From NAK19 sp034434515 (lineage in GTDB: Bacteria; Chloroflexota; Anaerolineae; Anaerolineales; UBA4823), in contig DAOTZA010000043.1 of the NCBI GenBank assembly GCA_034434515.1, forward strand, positions 1 through 64,000: a stretch of DNA of 64,000 nt, in the 5' to 3' direction. Shown here in pieces: positions 52,944 through 61,873 of this stretch (within the stretch, counting starts at the first letter, position 1; each line of letters starts with the position of its first letter). The translations under genes were made by a program, and so were the position numbers. A model generated the notes under the pieces. That model searched no databases, was not told the origin of the DNA, and saw nothing but the letters and a program-made list of their open reading frames with translations.

Positions 52944-54047
52944 TTGTCTTCCTTGCGTAAATTCGCCAAAATCATCGGTTTATTTATCATAAACATTGTT
53001 GTACTCGTAACAGTGGGATTTGCGGTTTATCTCGGATGGTTACGGTTTACCCATCAAACCTATCCAGTTTTGGCATCGGATGCGGCATCCTTACCCCTTG
53101 AGTCCAATCCATCTGGTCAAACAGACCAAGAAACAATCCAACCTACCTTACCCACTGCTTCTCAAATATCACTGGAGCGAAACATATCCCGTCGCGCAAC
53201 CTATCTGACGATTATCCCCCAACGTCCCCCCACGGAGGTTCTTACCTATACGGTCAAATCCGGTGACACCCTGTTTACGATCGCTGAACGATACAATATT
53301 AAACCGGCTACCCTTTTATGGGGAAACTACGAAGTCTTACAAGATAACCCTCATTTTCTCAAACCCGGTCAAATCTTAAATATTCTACCAGTTGACGGCA
53401 CCTATTATCAATGGCAAGAAGGGGATACGATAGAAAAAGTCGCCCAATTCTTTAAAACAGATGCTCAAAAAATCCTCGAATTTTCCGGAAATAATATCGA
53501 TCTGACAAAAGTTAATGAACCGAATTCAGGTATTGAGCCTGGCACCTGGATCGTTGTTCCAGGTGGAAAACGAGCGATAAAAGACTGGGGACCTCCAGCA
53601 ATTACACGCAAGAATCCAGCCTCCGCCCGTTTTTATGGCTCAGGTTCTTGCGGTGAGGTTTATGAAGGCGCAGTCGGTTCGGGCAGTTTTGTCTGGCCAA
53701 CCACCGAACGGACGATTTCAGGCTATCGATATGATCCTACCGTTCACCCGGCGATCGACATTGCCGGGCAAATTGGCAACCCTGTCTTTGCAGCGGATGC
53801 CGGCGTGGTGGTTTACTCTGGCTGGAGTGATTTCGGTTACGGTTATCTCATCGTGATTGACCATGGGAATGGATGGCAATCTGCTTATGCGCACTTAAAT
53901 TCGATTGCAGCCGGGTGTGGCGTCAGCGTTTTTCGTGGCGGTGTCATTGGAACCCTAGGCAACTCTGGCAATTCAACCGGCCCCCATTTACATTTTGAAT
54001 TGATCTTTAACGGAGCGAAAGTCAACCCGCTTGAATTTATCCAGTAA
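52944..54047 (+). CDS. LysM-M23 peptidoglycan endopeptidase-like protein
   Basis: A 367-residue protein with one N-terminal membrane helix (about residues 10-32). Two LysM domains follow (YTVKSGDTLFTIAERYNIK at about 105, and a more divergent YQWQEGDTIEKVAQFF at about 155), then a C-terminal M23 domain with HPAIDIAG and GPHLHFEL, which hold the zinc ligands. It should bind and cut, or help activate cutting of, peptidoglycan outside the membrane. The start is TTG at 52944 with GGAGG five bases upstream. The preceding gene ends 61 bases before. Confidence 0.9.
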   Translation: MSSLRKFAKIIGLFIINIVVLVTVGFAVYLGWLRFTHQTYPVLASDAASLPLESNPSGQTDQETIQPTLPTASQISLERNISRRATYLTIIPQRPPTEVLTYTVKSGDTLFTIAERYNIKPATLLWGNYEVLQDNPHFLKPGQILNILPVDGTYYQWQEGDTIEKVAQFFKTDAQKILEFSGNNIDLTKVNEPNSGIEPGTWIVVPGGKRAIKDWGPPAITRKNPASARFYGSGSCGEVYEGAVGSGSFVWPTTERTISGYRYDPTVHPAIDIAGQIGNPVFAADAGVVVYSGWSDFGYGYLIVIDHGNGWQSAYAHLNSIAAGCGVSVFRGGVIGTLGNSGNSTGPHLHFELIFNGAKVNPLEFIQ

Positions 54048-54151
54048 CAAGGATAAGCAGCTTCGGCGTAATAAAAATCCTTTGGATTGCCATCTGCAGA
54101 ATCCTTGAGAATCAATTACAATTCAATATATTTCATTTGGAGGTTCTTAAA

Positions 54152-54463
54152 ATGAGTGCTCAATTTTCTTCAGAGATCACCAGCGATGATAAATTATGGG
54201 CTGCTTTAGGATATATTTTTTCTCCCATCATCCCTATCATCTTGCTTTTGATGGAAGAAAAGAAAAATCGCCCCTTCATCAAGTTTCATGCTGTACAAGC
54301 CATCGCAGCTTTCGTTGTGATCTTTCTTCTTGCTACCATTACTTTCGGTTGCGGTTCTATCATCGTCCTGGTTATGTTCTACTGGGCATATAAAGCCTAT
54401 CAGGGCGAATATGTTGAAATTCCCGTCATAACCAATTTCATCAAAAACCAGGGTTGGGTTTAG
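54152..54463 (+). CDS. DUF4870-like small membrane protein
   Basis: A 103-residue protein with three hydrophobic segments: LGYIFSPIIPIILLLM, then AIAAFVVIFLLATITFGCG, then IIVLVMFYWAYKAYQG. The H-A-V-Q-A motif (FIKFHAVQAI) between the first two is typical of DUF4870/Tic20-like proteins. GGAGG at 54139-54143 gives the ATG at 54152. Function of the family is not established. Confidence 0.82.
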   Translation: MSAQFSSEITSDDKLWAALGYIFSPIIPIILLLMEEKKNRPFIKFHAVQAIAAFVVIFLLATITFGCGSIIVLVMFYWAYKAYQGEYVEIPVITNFIKNQGWV

Positions 54464-54588
54464 ACTAAACTCGCACAAGGATCGAACCAATGGGCTTTTC
54501 AAAAATAATGATCAGCCCTATGGTTTCGTTTAACCTATGCAAAGTCGCATAACTATTATATAATCAATTTAGAAAAAACAAAATAGAA
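54464..54588 (+). promoter_or_regulatory. Leader of the glycine riboswitch, with TATAAT
   Basis: No gene is seen. TATAAT at 54559-54564 lies 25 bases before the first aptamer and is the likely -10; no good -35 was found at the expected distance. Confidence 0.5.
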
Positions 54589-54779
54589 CTGCAGGGGAGA
54601 GGCTCAAACGTGAGCGCCGAAGGGGCAAGTTCAGTAGATAGGCGAGCTGGACGAAACTCTCAGGCAAAAGGACCCTGCAGGGATGACCTCTGGAAAGTCT
54701 TCCTATCCCAAAGATAGGTTGCACCGACGGGGCAAACGGAGAACCAACTTCCGTGAATCTCTCAGGTCAAAGACAGAGG
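54589..54779 (+). promoter_or_regulatory. Tandem glycine riboswitch
   Basis: Two consecutive gcvT-type aptamers. The first (54589-54680) is closed by CTGCAGGG/CCCTGCAG and contains GCGCCGAAGGGGCAAG and CTCTCAGGCAAAAGGAC. The second (about 54687-54779) is closed by CCTCTG/CAGAGG and contains CACCGACGGGGCAAAC and CTCTCAGGTCAAAGAC. It precedes gcvH, so glycine would raise expression of the glycine cleavage genes. The last two bases of the second closing stem are also the first two of the terminator stem, which gives the switching mechanism. Confidence 0.95.
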
Positions 54780-54810
54780 CGCGCGAAAGGTTTCGTGCGC
54801 CTTATTCTTT
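54778..54810 (+). terminator. Riboswitch-controlled terminator
   Basis: The stem 54778-54785 pairs with 54794-54801 (one G-U), extendable with A-T pairs into the loop, and is followed by TTATTCTTTT. It shares bases 54778-54779 with the second aptamer's closing stem, so the two are mutually exclusive. Confidence 0.8.
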
Positions 54811-54844
54811 TCTAACCCCATTCATTTTTCTTCAGGAGGTACCG

Positions 54845-55234
54845 ATGAACATTCCATCTGACTTAAAATACACCAAAAATGACGAATGGCTGCGTGTGGA
54901 CGGAAATCAAGGCACAATTGGGATTACCGATTATGCCCAAGAACAACTCTCCGATATCGTCTTTGTTGAGATTCTGGTCAACGAAGGAGACGAAGTCAAA
55001 CAAGGTGACACCTGCGCCACTGTCGAAAGTGTAAAAGCTGCTGCAGATGTCTACATGCCCGTCAGTGGCAAAGTCATTGCCATTAATCAAGCTCTCCCCG
55101 ATAAACCCGAAACCGTCAACAGCGATCCCTACGGGGACGCCTGGATGGTCAAGATTGAAATCACCAATCCTGCTGAAGTCGAACAGTTGATGGATGCCGC
55201 TGCTTATCAAGCCCATTTGGCAGAAAAAGAGTAG
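54845..55234 (+). CDS. gcvH: Glycine cleavage system H protein
   Basis: A 129-residue lipoyl carrier protein with the lipoylation lysine K64 in ATVESVKAAADVY. It carries the aminomethyl group from the P protein to the T protein. The start follows AGGAGGT closely, and the upstream open frame is riboswitch. It is the first gene of gcvH-gcvPA-gcvPB. The aminomethyltransferase gene gcvT, usually part of this operon, is not present in the window. Confidence 0.97.
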   Translation: MNIPSDLKYTKNDEWLRVDGNQGTIGITDYAQEQLSDIVFVEILVNEGDEVKQGDTCATVESVKAAADVYMPVSGKVIAINQALPDKPETVNSDPYGDAWMVKIEITNPAEVEQLMDAAAYQAHLAEKE

Positions 55235-55242
55235 GAGGAGCG

Positions 55243-56592
55243 ATGTTTCTTCCCCATACCGATAAAGAACGTCAAGAAATGCTGGCAACAATTGGCGTAA
55301 ATAGCATCGAGGAGTTATTTGCTGCAATCCCTGAAAAGTATCGCTTCCCCGACCTGAATTTACCCTCCGCCCTCACCGAGATGGAAGCTCAGGAGGTAGT
55401 CTCTGACTTAGCATCATGGAACGATAATCTCAAAGAGATGATCTGCTTCCTCGGAGCAGGGGCATATAACCACTATGTGCCGGCCGTAGTGGATGCCATT
55501 ATCCGTAGAGGGGAGTTCCTTACTGCTTATACCCCTTACCAGGCTGAAGTCTCTCAAGGTACGCTTCAAGCCATATTCGACTATCAAAGCTTAATGACCG
55601 CGCTGACCGGCATGGATGTATCGAATGCCTCCCATTATGATGGGGCAACAGCCGTAGCAGAAGCGATTACCATGGCAAATGCCCACTTTCGCGGCAAACG
55701 AAACCGCGTCATCCTTTCCCCTGCCCTGCATCCCCATTATCGGCAGACAACCAGGACCTATCACGCCAATACAGGCATTCAATTCATCGGGGATGATCCA
55801 GGAGCTGACCTTCAAGCTCACCCCAATCATCTCGCCGATCTCCTGGACGCAAACACCGCCCTGGTCATCGTACAATACCCGGACTTCTTTGGCCGAATCT
55901 ATGATTACACCCAACTGGCTGAAAAAGTTCATCAAGCTGGGGCTCTTTTTGCAGTCTCGGTAAATCCGATTGCGCTGGGTCTGCTTAAAGCGCCAGGCGA
56001 GTTTGGTGCCGATATCGTTACCGGTGAAGGACAACCCTTAGGGATTCCTCTTTCGTATGGCGGTCCCTATTTAGGGATATTCACCACCCGCAAAGAATTT
56101 GTCAGAAAAATGGCCGGCCGTTTGGTTGGCGAGACCGTTGATAACCGCGGTCAAAAAGCCTACGTCCTGACTCTCACCGCCCGCGAACAACACATCCGCC
56201 GCGAAAAAGCCACCTCGAATATTTGCACCAATCAGGGGCTCATGGCGCTGGCAGCGGCTGTCTACCTTAGCCTGGTTGGCAAGCACGGTCTCCGTCAAGT
56301 TGCTGAGCTTTGCTATCACAAAGCTCACTACGCAGCTCAAAAAATCGCTGCCATTGAAGGTTTTTCCCTATGGTCGAACGCTCCCTTCTTCAACGAGTTT
56401 GTGGTCAAAACACCATTGCCTCCCCCAGAATTAAACGAAAAGCTACTTGAATACGGGATCGTTGGTGGTTATGACCTTGGTCAAGATTATCCTGCGTTGA
56501 AAAACCACCTCATGTTCGCTGTAACCGAGATGAACAGTAGAGAAGAAATTGATTATCTGGTATCAACGCTTGTGGAGGTGTGTCATGCCTGA
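55243..56592 (+). CDS. gcvPA: Glycine decarboxylase subunit 1
   Basis: A 449-residue N-terminal half of the split glycine decarboxylase (P protein): MFLPHTDKERQEML at the start, FLGAGAYNHYVPAVVD, and GEGQPLGIPLSYGGPYLG. It lacks the PLP lysine, which is on subunit 2. The start is 8 bases after gcvH with GGAGGAG upstream. It overlaps gcvPB by 8 bases, consistent with equal synthesis of the two subunits. Confidence 0.96.
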   Translation: MFLPHTDKERQEMLATIGVNSIEELFAAIPEKYRFPDLNLPSALTEMEAQEVVSDLASWNDNLKEMICFLGAGAYNHYVPAVVDAIIRRGEFLTAYTPYQAEVSQGTLQAIFDYQSLMTALTGMDVSNASHYDGATAVAEAITMANAHFRGKRNRVILSPALHPHYRQTTRTYHANTGIQFIGDDPGADLQAHPNHLADLLDANTALVIVQYPDFFGRIYDYTQLAEKVHQAGALFAVSVNPIALGLLKAPGEFGADIVTGEGQPLGIPLSYGGPYLGIFTTRKEFVRKMAGRLVGETVDNRGQKAYVLTLTAREQHIRREKATSNICTNQGLMALAAAVYLSLVGKHGLRQVAELCYHKAHYAAQKIAAIEGFSLWSNAPFFNEFVVKTPLPPPELNEKLLEYGIVGGYDLGQDYPALKNHLMFAVTEMNSREEIDYLVSTLVEVCHA

Positions 56593-58051
56593 ACCGGATC
56601 TGTGTGAAATTTCCGTCCCTAATCGAATTGGATTTCGTTTTCCAGAAGTCGATGTACCCAAAGCTGCTTTGCCAGAGGGTCTCGTTCGAGAGATTTTGCC
56701 CCTCCCAGAGTTGTATGAAGTAGATGTAGTTCGACGCTACACGCGCCTTTCCCAGCTCAATCACTCGATTGATACCGGATACTATCCCCTTGGATCATGT
56801 ACGATGAAATACAACCCCAAGATAAACGAAGAGATGGCAAGACAAGCAGGTTTTGCCGCTGTTCATCCACTTCAACCGATTCAATCGGTGCAAGGCTGTC
56901 TGGCATTGATGTACGATCTTCAGGAGTGGTTGAAGGAAATTGGCGGCTTTGCCGGAGTTACCCTTCAACCGGCCGCTGGCGCCCAAGGGGAATTAACCGG
57001 TATCTTAATCATTCGCGCCTATCACCAGGATCGAGGCGATCTCAAGCGGACAAAAATACTTATTCCCGATTCTGCGCATGGCACTAACCCGGCGACTTCT
57101 GCTATGAGTGGGATGACCGTTGTTGAAATCAAATCTGACTCTCGTGGCAATGTCGATTTGGACGCTCTACGAGAACATTGTGACGACACCTTAGCCGGTC
57201 TCATGTTGACTAACCCGAACACGCTTGGGTTGTTCGATGAAAACCTCGAAGAGGTGATTCGGCTTGTGCATGAATCTGGTGGCCTGGTCTATGGGGATGG
57301 GGCAAACATGAACGCCCTGCTTGGAATTGTTCGACCTGGCGACATCGGCATCGATGTTTTACATTACAATCTGCATAAAACCTTTTCAACTCCCCATGGT
57401 GGCGGTGGACCAGGTTCAGGTCCTGTTGGAGTCCGCTCTCATTTAGTGGACTTTCTGCCCTCTCCCATTGTAATGATCACCGATGAAGGTGATGATGAGA
57501 CCCCTCCGATCTACGGGTTCTACACACCACCAAAAACCATCGGACGGGTAAAGTCTTTTCATGGGCACTTTGGGATGATGGTCCGCGCCTATACATATAT
57601 GTTGATGCACGGAAAAGAAGGCTTACGCAAAGTCTCAGAACACGCGGTTCTCAATGCCAACTATCTCCTTGCCCGACTACGTCATGTTTACCACGTGCCT
57701 TATGACCGTATCTGTATGCATGAATTTGTCGCCGAAGGACGCTGGGACGATGCGCCTGAAATACGCGCCCTGGACATTTCCAAACGTCTCATGGACTTTG
57801 GTTTCCACCCACCAACCAACTACTTTCCACTGATTGTCCATGAAGCCTTGATGATCGAACCCACCGAAACCGAAAGCAAACAAACCCTTGACGCTTTCGT
57901 GGATGCCTTAATCACCATTGCCGAAGAAGCACGCACAAATCCTGAAATTCTCAAAACAGCCCCCCACCGAACCCCGGTTGGCAGAGTGGATGAGGTAAAA
58001 GCCGCCAAAGACTTGATCCTGGCTTGCGGTGTTGGTGTAGAAGAAGATTAA
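56585..58051 (+). CDS. gcvPB: Glycine decarboxylase subunit 2 (PLP-binding)
   Basis: A 488-residue C-terminal half of the P protein. The PLP lysine is in NLHKTFSTPHGGGGPG. GSCTMKYNPK and AGAQGELTG near the N-terminal third are family signatures. It decarboxylates glycine and loads the aminomethyl group onto GcvH. The ATG at 56585 has GGAGG upstream and lies inside the end of gcvPA; the longer open frame from 56549 is not needed. A strong terminator follows. Confidence 0.96.
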   Translation: MPEPDLCEISVPNRIGFRFPEVDVPKAALPEGLVREILPLPELYEVDVVRRYTRLSQLNHSIDTGYYPLGSCTMKYNPKINEEMARQAGFAAVHPLQPIQSVQGCLALMYDLQEWLKEIGGFAGVTLQPAAGAQGELTGILIIRAYHQDRGDLKRTKILIPDSAHGTNPATSAMSGMTVVEIKSDSRGNVDLDALREHCDDTLAGLMLTNPNTLGLFDENLEEVIRLVHESGGLVYGDGANMNALLGIVRPGDIGIDVLHYNLHKTFSTPHGGGGPGSGPVGVRSHLVDFLPSPIVMITDEGDDETPPIYGFYTPPKTIGRVKSFHGHFGMMVRAYTYMLMHGKEGLRKVSEHAVLNANYLLARLRHVYHVPYDRICMHEFVAEGRWDDAPEIRALDISKRLMDFGFHPPTNYFPLIVHEALMIEPTETESKQTLDAFVDALITIAEEARTNPEILKTAPHRTPVGRVDEVKAAKDLILACGVGVEED

Positions 58052-58071
58052 CAAAATAAGCTCATGTCAGT

Positions 58072-58111
58072 AACTTCCGCAGAAGTATCGTCTCTGCGGA
58101 AGTTTCTTTTT
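58072..58111 (+). terminator. Intrinsic terminator of the gcv operon
   Basis: A 12-bp perfect stem (58072-58083 with 58093-58104), a 9-base loop and a run TCTTTTT. Confidence 0.92.
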
Positions 58112-58191
58112 AAACAGATTTGACAACCAACTGATTTAATCCCTTAAACCCCTTCAAACTGAAGTAAAATTACTTTTCGTCTGAGAAGACT

Positions 58192-59907
58192 ATGGACAAA
58201 ACAAAACGCTTTTTATTTGTAAAACCCCGTAAAACGGTCGAAGTTACCCTACCGGATGGTCGGACGATTCGCGGCCCTCGAAACGCTCCAATTCGAGATT
58301 TTTTCGCATTGCTCCAAGACGAGAAAATCCCCCCAATTGTTGGGGCAATAGTGAACGATGAGCTTCGCGAATTAACCTATCCGGTAAAAATCGATTCAAC
58401 CGCTCGCCCAATTACAATGGGCGAAGCAGACGGAATGCGCATCTATCGGCGTTCCTTAACCATGTTGCTAGAGACAGCTTTTCATAAACTCTATCCCAAC
58501 GCTTATCTCACGATTGATCACTCAGTTTCGTCAGGCGGCTATTTCTGTCAGGTTTTCAATCGCCCCCCATTATCGGATACAGAACTTCAAAAACTAGAAG
58601 AGACCATGCGCCACATGGTGGCTGCCGACCTTCCCTTAATCCGCACTGAAATCCCCCTGCATGAAGCGATCCAGTACTTCGCATCAATAAACGCCGATGA
58701 CATGGTACGATTGCTCAAGTGGCGGCGAAAACCATATGTGACCCTGTACGAACTGGACGGTTTTCGCGATTATCACCATGGCTACATGGTACCTACGACA
58801 GGATATCTAAAGTGGTTCGCCCTCAGTCAAACCGATGGCGGCTTCACGTTGCGATTTCCTCGTCGTCACGCTCCAACCCAACTCCTGCCTCTTCCAAGCT
58901 ATTCCAAACTCCTTGAAGCTTTTCGCCAGTATGGAGACTGGTTAGATCGTTTAGGCATCGGCAATGTTGGCGCCCTGAACGACGCTATTGACGCCAATCG
59001 GGCAGCCGAGATCATTCTCGTCTCTGAAGCCTTACACGAACAGATGGTCTCGAACATTGCTTCGATGATTTTGGAGTGTCAAGATAAAGTCCGCGTGATT
59101 CTGGTTGCCGGTCCATCATCCTCTGGCAAAACCACTTTCTCAAAACGTCTTGCCATTCAATTGCTTGCGCGAGGTCTCGCACCGTTTCCTCTTGAAATGG
59201 ATAATTATTTCGTCAATCGCGAAGACACTCCGCGAGACGAAAACGGAAATTATGATTTTGAATCGGTTAATGCCCTAAAATGGCAACAATTGGACCAAGA
59301 TCTTTCCAACCTCATCGCCGGGCGAGAAGTACAACTACCGCGCTATGATTTCAAAAGCGGCACAAGCCATCCCGGGGATATTGTTCAACTATCTCATAAC
59401 CATATAATTATTCTGGAGGGAATTCACGGGCTTAATCCAAAACTATTTCAATTTGTGCAAGAAAACCAAATCTTTCGCATCTATGTATCCGCCTTAACAC
59501 AATTGAACCTGGATCGTCACAATCGAGTGTCAACTACCGATACACGCTTGATCCGTCGCATTGTCCGTGATTCGCGCGAGCGCGGCTATAATGCTCAACA
59601 CACCATCCGCATCTGGGAATCGGTGCGAAGAGGGGAAAAACGATATATTTTCCCTTACCAAAACAACGCCGATGTCATGTTCAACTCAGCATTGGTCTAT
59701 GAGCTGTCGGCATTAAAACCCCTTGCTGAACCGCTTCTGCGTCAGGTTCCCCATGGCACCCCGGAATATATTGAGGCAAAACGTCTGCTCGCCTTCTTAG
59801 AATGGTTCTTACCGCTAGATAGCAATCTTGTCCCTGACAACTCGATTTTACGGGAATTCATTGGCGGCTCAATTTTGAAAGAATTCAAACTCTGGAACAA
59901 TCACTGA
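58192..59907 (+). CDS. Nucleoside kinase with TGS and tRNA-synthetase-like domains
   Basis: A 571-residue protein. The N-terminal 75 residues form a TGS-like domain (VEVTLPDGRTIRGP). Residues about 90-250 resemble the second additional domain of threonyl/alanyl-tRNA synthetases. Residues about 300-520 form a uridine-kinase-type P-loop domain with GPSSSGKTTFSKRL (Walker A), MDNYFVNREDTP and RDSRERGYNA. This three-part layout is a known family often annotated as uridine kinase-like; its true substrate is not settled in general. No close ribosome site other than GAGAAG. Confidence 0.88.
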   Translation: MDKTKRFLFVKPRKTVEVTLPDGRTIRGPRNAPIRDFFALLQDEKIPPIVGAIVNDELRELTYPVKIDSTARPITMGEADGMRIYRRSLTMLLETAFHKLYPNAYLTIDHSVSSGGYFCQVFNRPPLSDTELQKLEETMRHMVAADLPLIRTEIPLHEAIQYFASINADDMVRLLKWRRKPYVTLYELDGFRDYHHGYMVPTTGYLKWFALSQTDGGFTLRFPRRHAPTQLLPLPSYSKLLEAFRQYGDWLDRLGIGNVGALNDAIDANRAAEIILVSEALHEQMVSNIASMILECQDKVRVILVAGPSSSGKTTFSKRLAIQLLARGLAPFPLEMDNYFVNREDTPRDENGNYDFESVNALKWQQLDQDLSNLIAGREVQLPRYDFKSGTSHPGDIVQLSHNHIIILEGIHGLNPKLFQFVQENQIFRIYVSALTQLNLDRHNRVSTTDTRLIRRIVRDSRERGYNAQHTIRIWESVRRGEKRYIFPYQNNADVMFNSALVYELSALKPLAEPLLRQVPHGTPEYIEAKRLLAFLEWFLPLDSNLVPDNSILREFIGGSILKEFKLWNNH

Positions 59908-59933
59908 CAAACCGCGTTATCTCGAAAACAAAC

Positions 59934-61022
59934 ATGTTCGAATTTCAGTTAATAGCCACCGATGGAAATGCCCGAGTTGGATCATTCTGCACTCCTCATG
60001 GAGAAATTCCCACCCCTATCTTTGCTCCTGTTGGAACTCAGGCGACGGTCAAATCTCTTACTCCCAAACAATTGGAGGAAATTGGCGCCATTTTAGTCCT
60101 CGCCAATACCTATCACTTGTTCCTTCGCCCCGGCGATGAACGTATTGCCCGCCTCGGTGGATTACACCAGTTTATGAATTGGAGAAAGCCCATCCTCACC
60201 GATTCGGGTGGTTTTCAAGTATTCTCATTAGCAAAAATCAATCACATCGATGAAGATGGCGTGACCTTTAAGAGCCATATTGATGGCTCTTTTCAACGAT
60301 TAACCCCCGAAAAATCGATTGCCATCCAGGAAAACTTAGGGGCAGATATTATTATGGCATTTGACCAGTGTCCTCCTCCTTATGACCGAGAACTCAACGA
60401 ACAAGCATTAGAACGCACCCATGCCTGGGCGGAGCGTTGTTTAAAGGCAAAAACTCGCTCCGACCAGGCTCTATTTGGCATCGTGCAAGGAGGAGTTTTT
60501 GAGGATTTGCGCAAAAAATCTGCTGAATTTATTGCTTCACTAAACTTACCCGGTAACGCCATCGGGGGATTATCGGTCGGAGAGACTAAGGAAGAAATGT
60601 TTCGCGTCCTTGAGTTGATCGACTCAATTTTACCCAAGGGCAAACCGCGCTATTTAATGGGGGTTGGCACGCCGTACGATATTGTTCAAGGTGTGGCCCG
60701 CGGGATTGATATTTTCGACTGCGTCTTACCGACCCGTTTGGCGCGTCATACCACCGCTCTCCGTAGAAAAGATCGTCTGAATCTGGTAAACGCCATATAC
60801 ACCGAAGATTCTCAACCCATTGATGACTCTTGCGAGTGCTACACCTGTCAAAATTTTTCCAGAGCTTACCTGCGTCATCTAATTCTTGCCAAAGAAATGT
60901 TGGCCGCCACCCTGTTGTCCATTCACAACGTTTACACCCTCCTAAAATTAACCCAAGAAATCCGTCAGGCAGTCCTTATGAAATCTTTTAACACCTTACT
61001 CGAGGAATTTCAATCATTATGA
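59934..61022 (+). CDS. tgt: Queuine tRNA-ribosyltransferase
   Basis: A 362-residue TGT with LTDSGGFQVFSLA (catalytic aspartate region), FDCVLPTR (nucleophile loop) and a C-terminal zinc site CECYTCQNFSRAYLRHL with a distant histidine in SIHN. Bacterial TGT exchanges guanine-34 for preQ1 in tRNAs with GUN anticodons. Its ATG follows the kinase stop by 26 bases without a clear ribosome site. It overlaps uppP by 4 bases (ATGA). Confidence 0.95.
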   Translation: MFEFQLIATDGNARVGSFCTPHGEIPTPIFAPVGTQATVKSLTPKQLEEIGAILVLANTYHLFLRPGDERIARLGGLHQFMNWRKPILTDSGGFQVFSLAKINHIDEDGVTFKSHIDGSFQRLTPEKSIAIQENLGADIIMAFDQCPPPYDRELNEQALERTHAWAERCLKAKTRSDQALFGIVQGGVFEDLRKKSAEFIASLNLPGNAIGGLSVGETKEEMFRVLELIDSILPKGKPRYLMGVGTPYDIVQGVARGIDIFDCVLPTRLARHTTALRRKDRLNLVNAIYTEDSQPIDDSCECYTCQNFSRAYLRHLILAKEMLAATLLSIHNVYTLLKLTQEIRQAVLMKSFNTLLEEFQSL

Positions 61023-61837
61023 CACTATGGCAATCAATTTTACTGGGCATCCTCCAAGGGCTAACCGAATTTATTCCCATCTCATCCTCTGCCCATCTCG
61101 CCTTGTTACCTTACTTTTTTAGCTGGCAAGTTTCTCCAGATATCGATTTCATTTACAACATCCTGGTTCAGTTTGCAACCCTTGGTGCAGTCTTTGCTTA
61201 TTATTGGCAAGACCTTTGGAACCTATTCCAATCGGTCTTGCTTAATCTGGCAAAAGGTGCTATCTGGCGGAATCCAGATAGCCGGCTTGCCTTGGCTCTA
61301 GTAATCGGGACATTGCCGGTTGTTGTAATTGGTTATCCGCTCAAAGACCTGGTTGAACAAGCCTTTAACCAACCTCTTTGGGTGGGTGTTGCATTACTAA
61401 TAACCTCCCTCCTCCTGTTTCTCTCTGAGAAGCGCTTCAAAACCAATCCCAAAAGCCACCCACTCACCCTGATAGATGCTCTTGTGATTGGACTTTGGCA
61501 GACCCTGGCGATCTTTCCCGGCATCTCACGTTCCGGAGCAACCATAGCTGGAGGGCTATTTCGCAATCTCGATCGCCAACAAGCGACCCGATTCTCCTTT
61601 TTGCTGTCTATCCCCGCTCTAACCGGCGCCGGCGTCGTTTCGCTCCTGGATCTGATTCGCTTACCGAATTTCACCCAATTTCTCCCGGTAATCCTGCCGG
61701 GCTGCCTGGTTGCCCTGGTTGTAGGATACTTCTCGATCTACTGGCTGGTTAGATATGTTCAGAATCATCCCCTGTATATCTTTTCTATATATTGCTTGAT
61801 TTTAGGTATAATCGTAATCCTCAGTATAATTCTATGA
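61019..61837 (+). CDS. uppP: Undecaprenyl-diphosphatase
   Basis: A 272-residue BacA/UppP-type membrane phosphatase with about eight helices. The active-site segments are GLTEFIPISSSAHL (residues about 15-28) and PGISRSGAT (about 163-171). It recycles undecaprenyl diphosphate to the monophosphate used for cell-wall synthesis. The start codon overlaps the tgt stop. A lipid kinase and an acyltransferase follow, making a small lipid/envelope gene group. Confidence 0.95.
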   Translation: MTLWQSILLGILQGLTEFIPISSSAHLALLPYFFSWQVSPDIDFIYNILVQFATLGAVFAYYWQDLWNLFQSVLLNLAKGAIWRNPDSRLALALVIGTLPVVVIGYPLKDLVEQAFNQPLWVGVALLITSLLLFLSEKRFKTNPKSHPLTLIDALVIGLWQTLAIFPGISRSGATIAGGLFRNLDRQQATRFSFLLSIPALTGAGVVSLLDLIRLPNFTQFLPVILPGCLVALVVGYFSIYWLVRYVQNHPLYIFSIYCLILGIIVILSIIL

Positions 61838-61873
61838 ATACGATGCCTTCCTTATTCCTTCAAGCAACTTAAC

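Noticed and set aside
54683..54844. Upstream extension of the gcvH reading frame
   Set aside because: This part is the second glycine aptamer and terminator; gcvH begins at 54845 after AGGAGGT.
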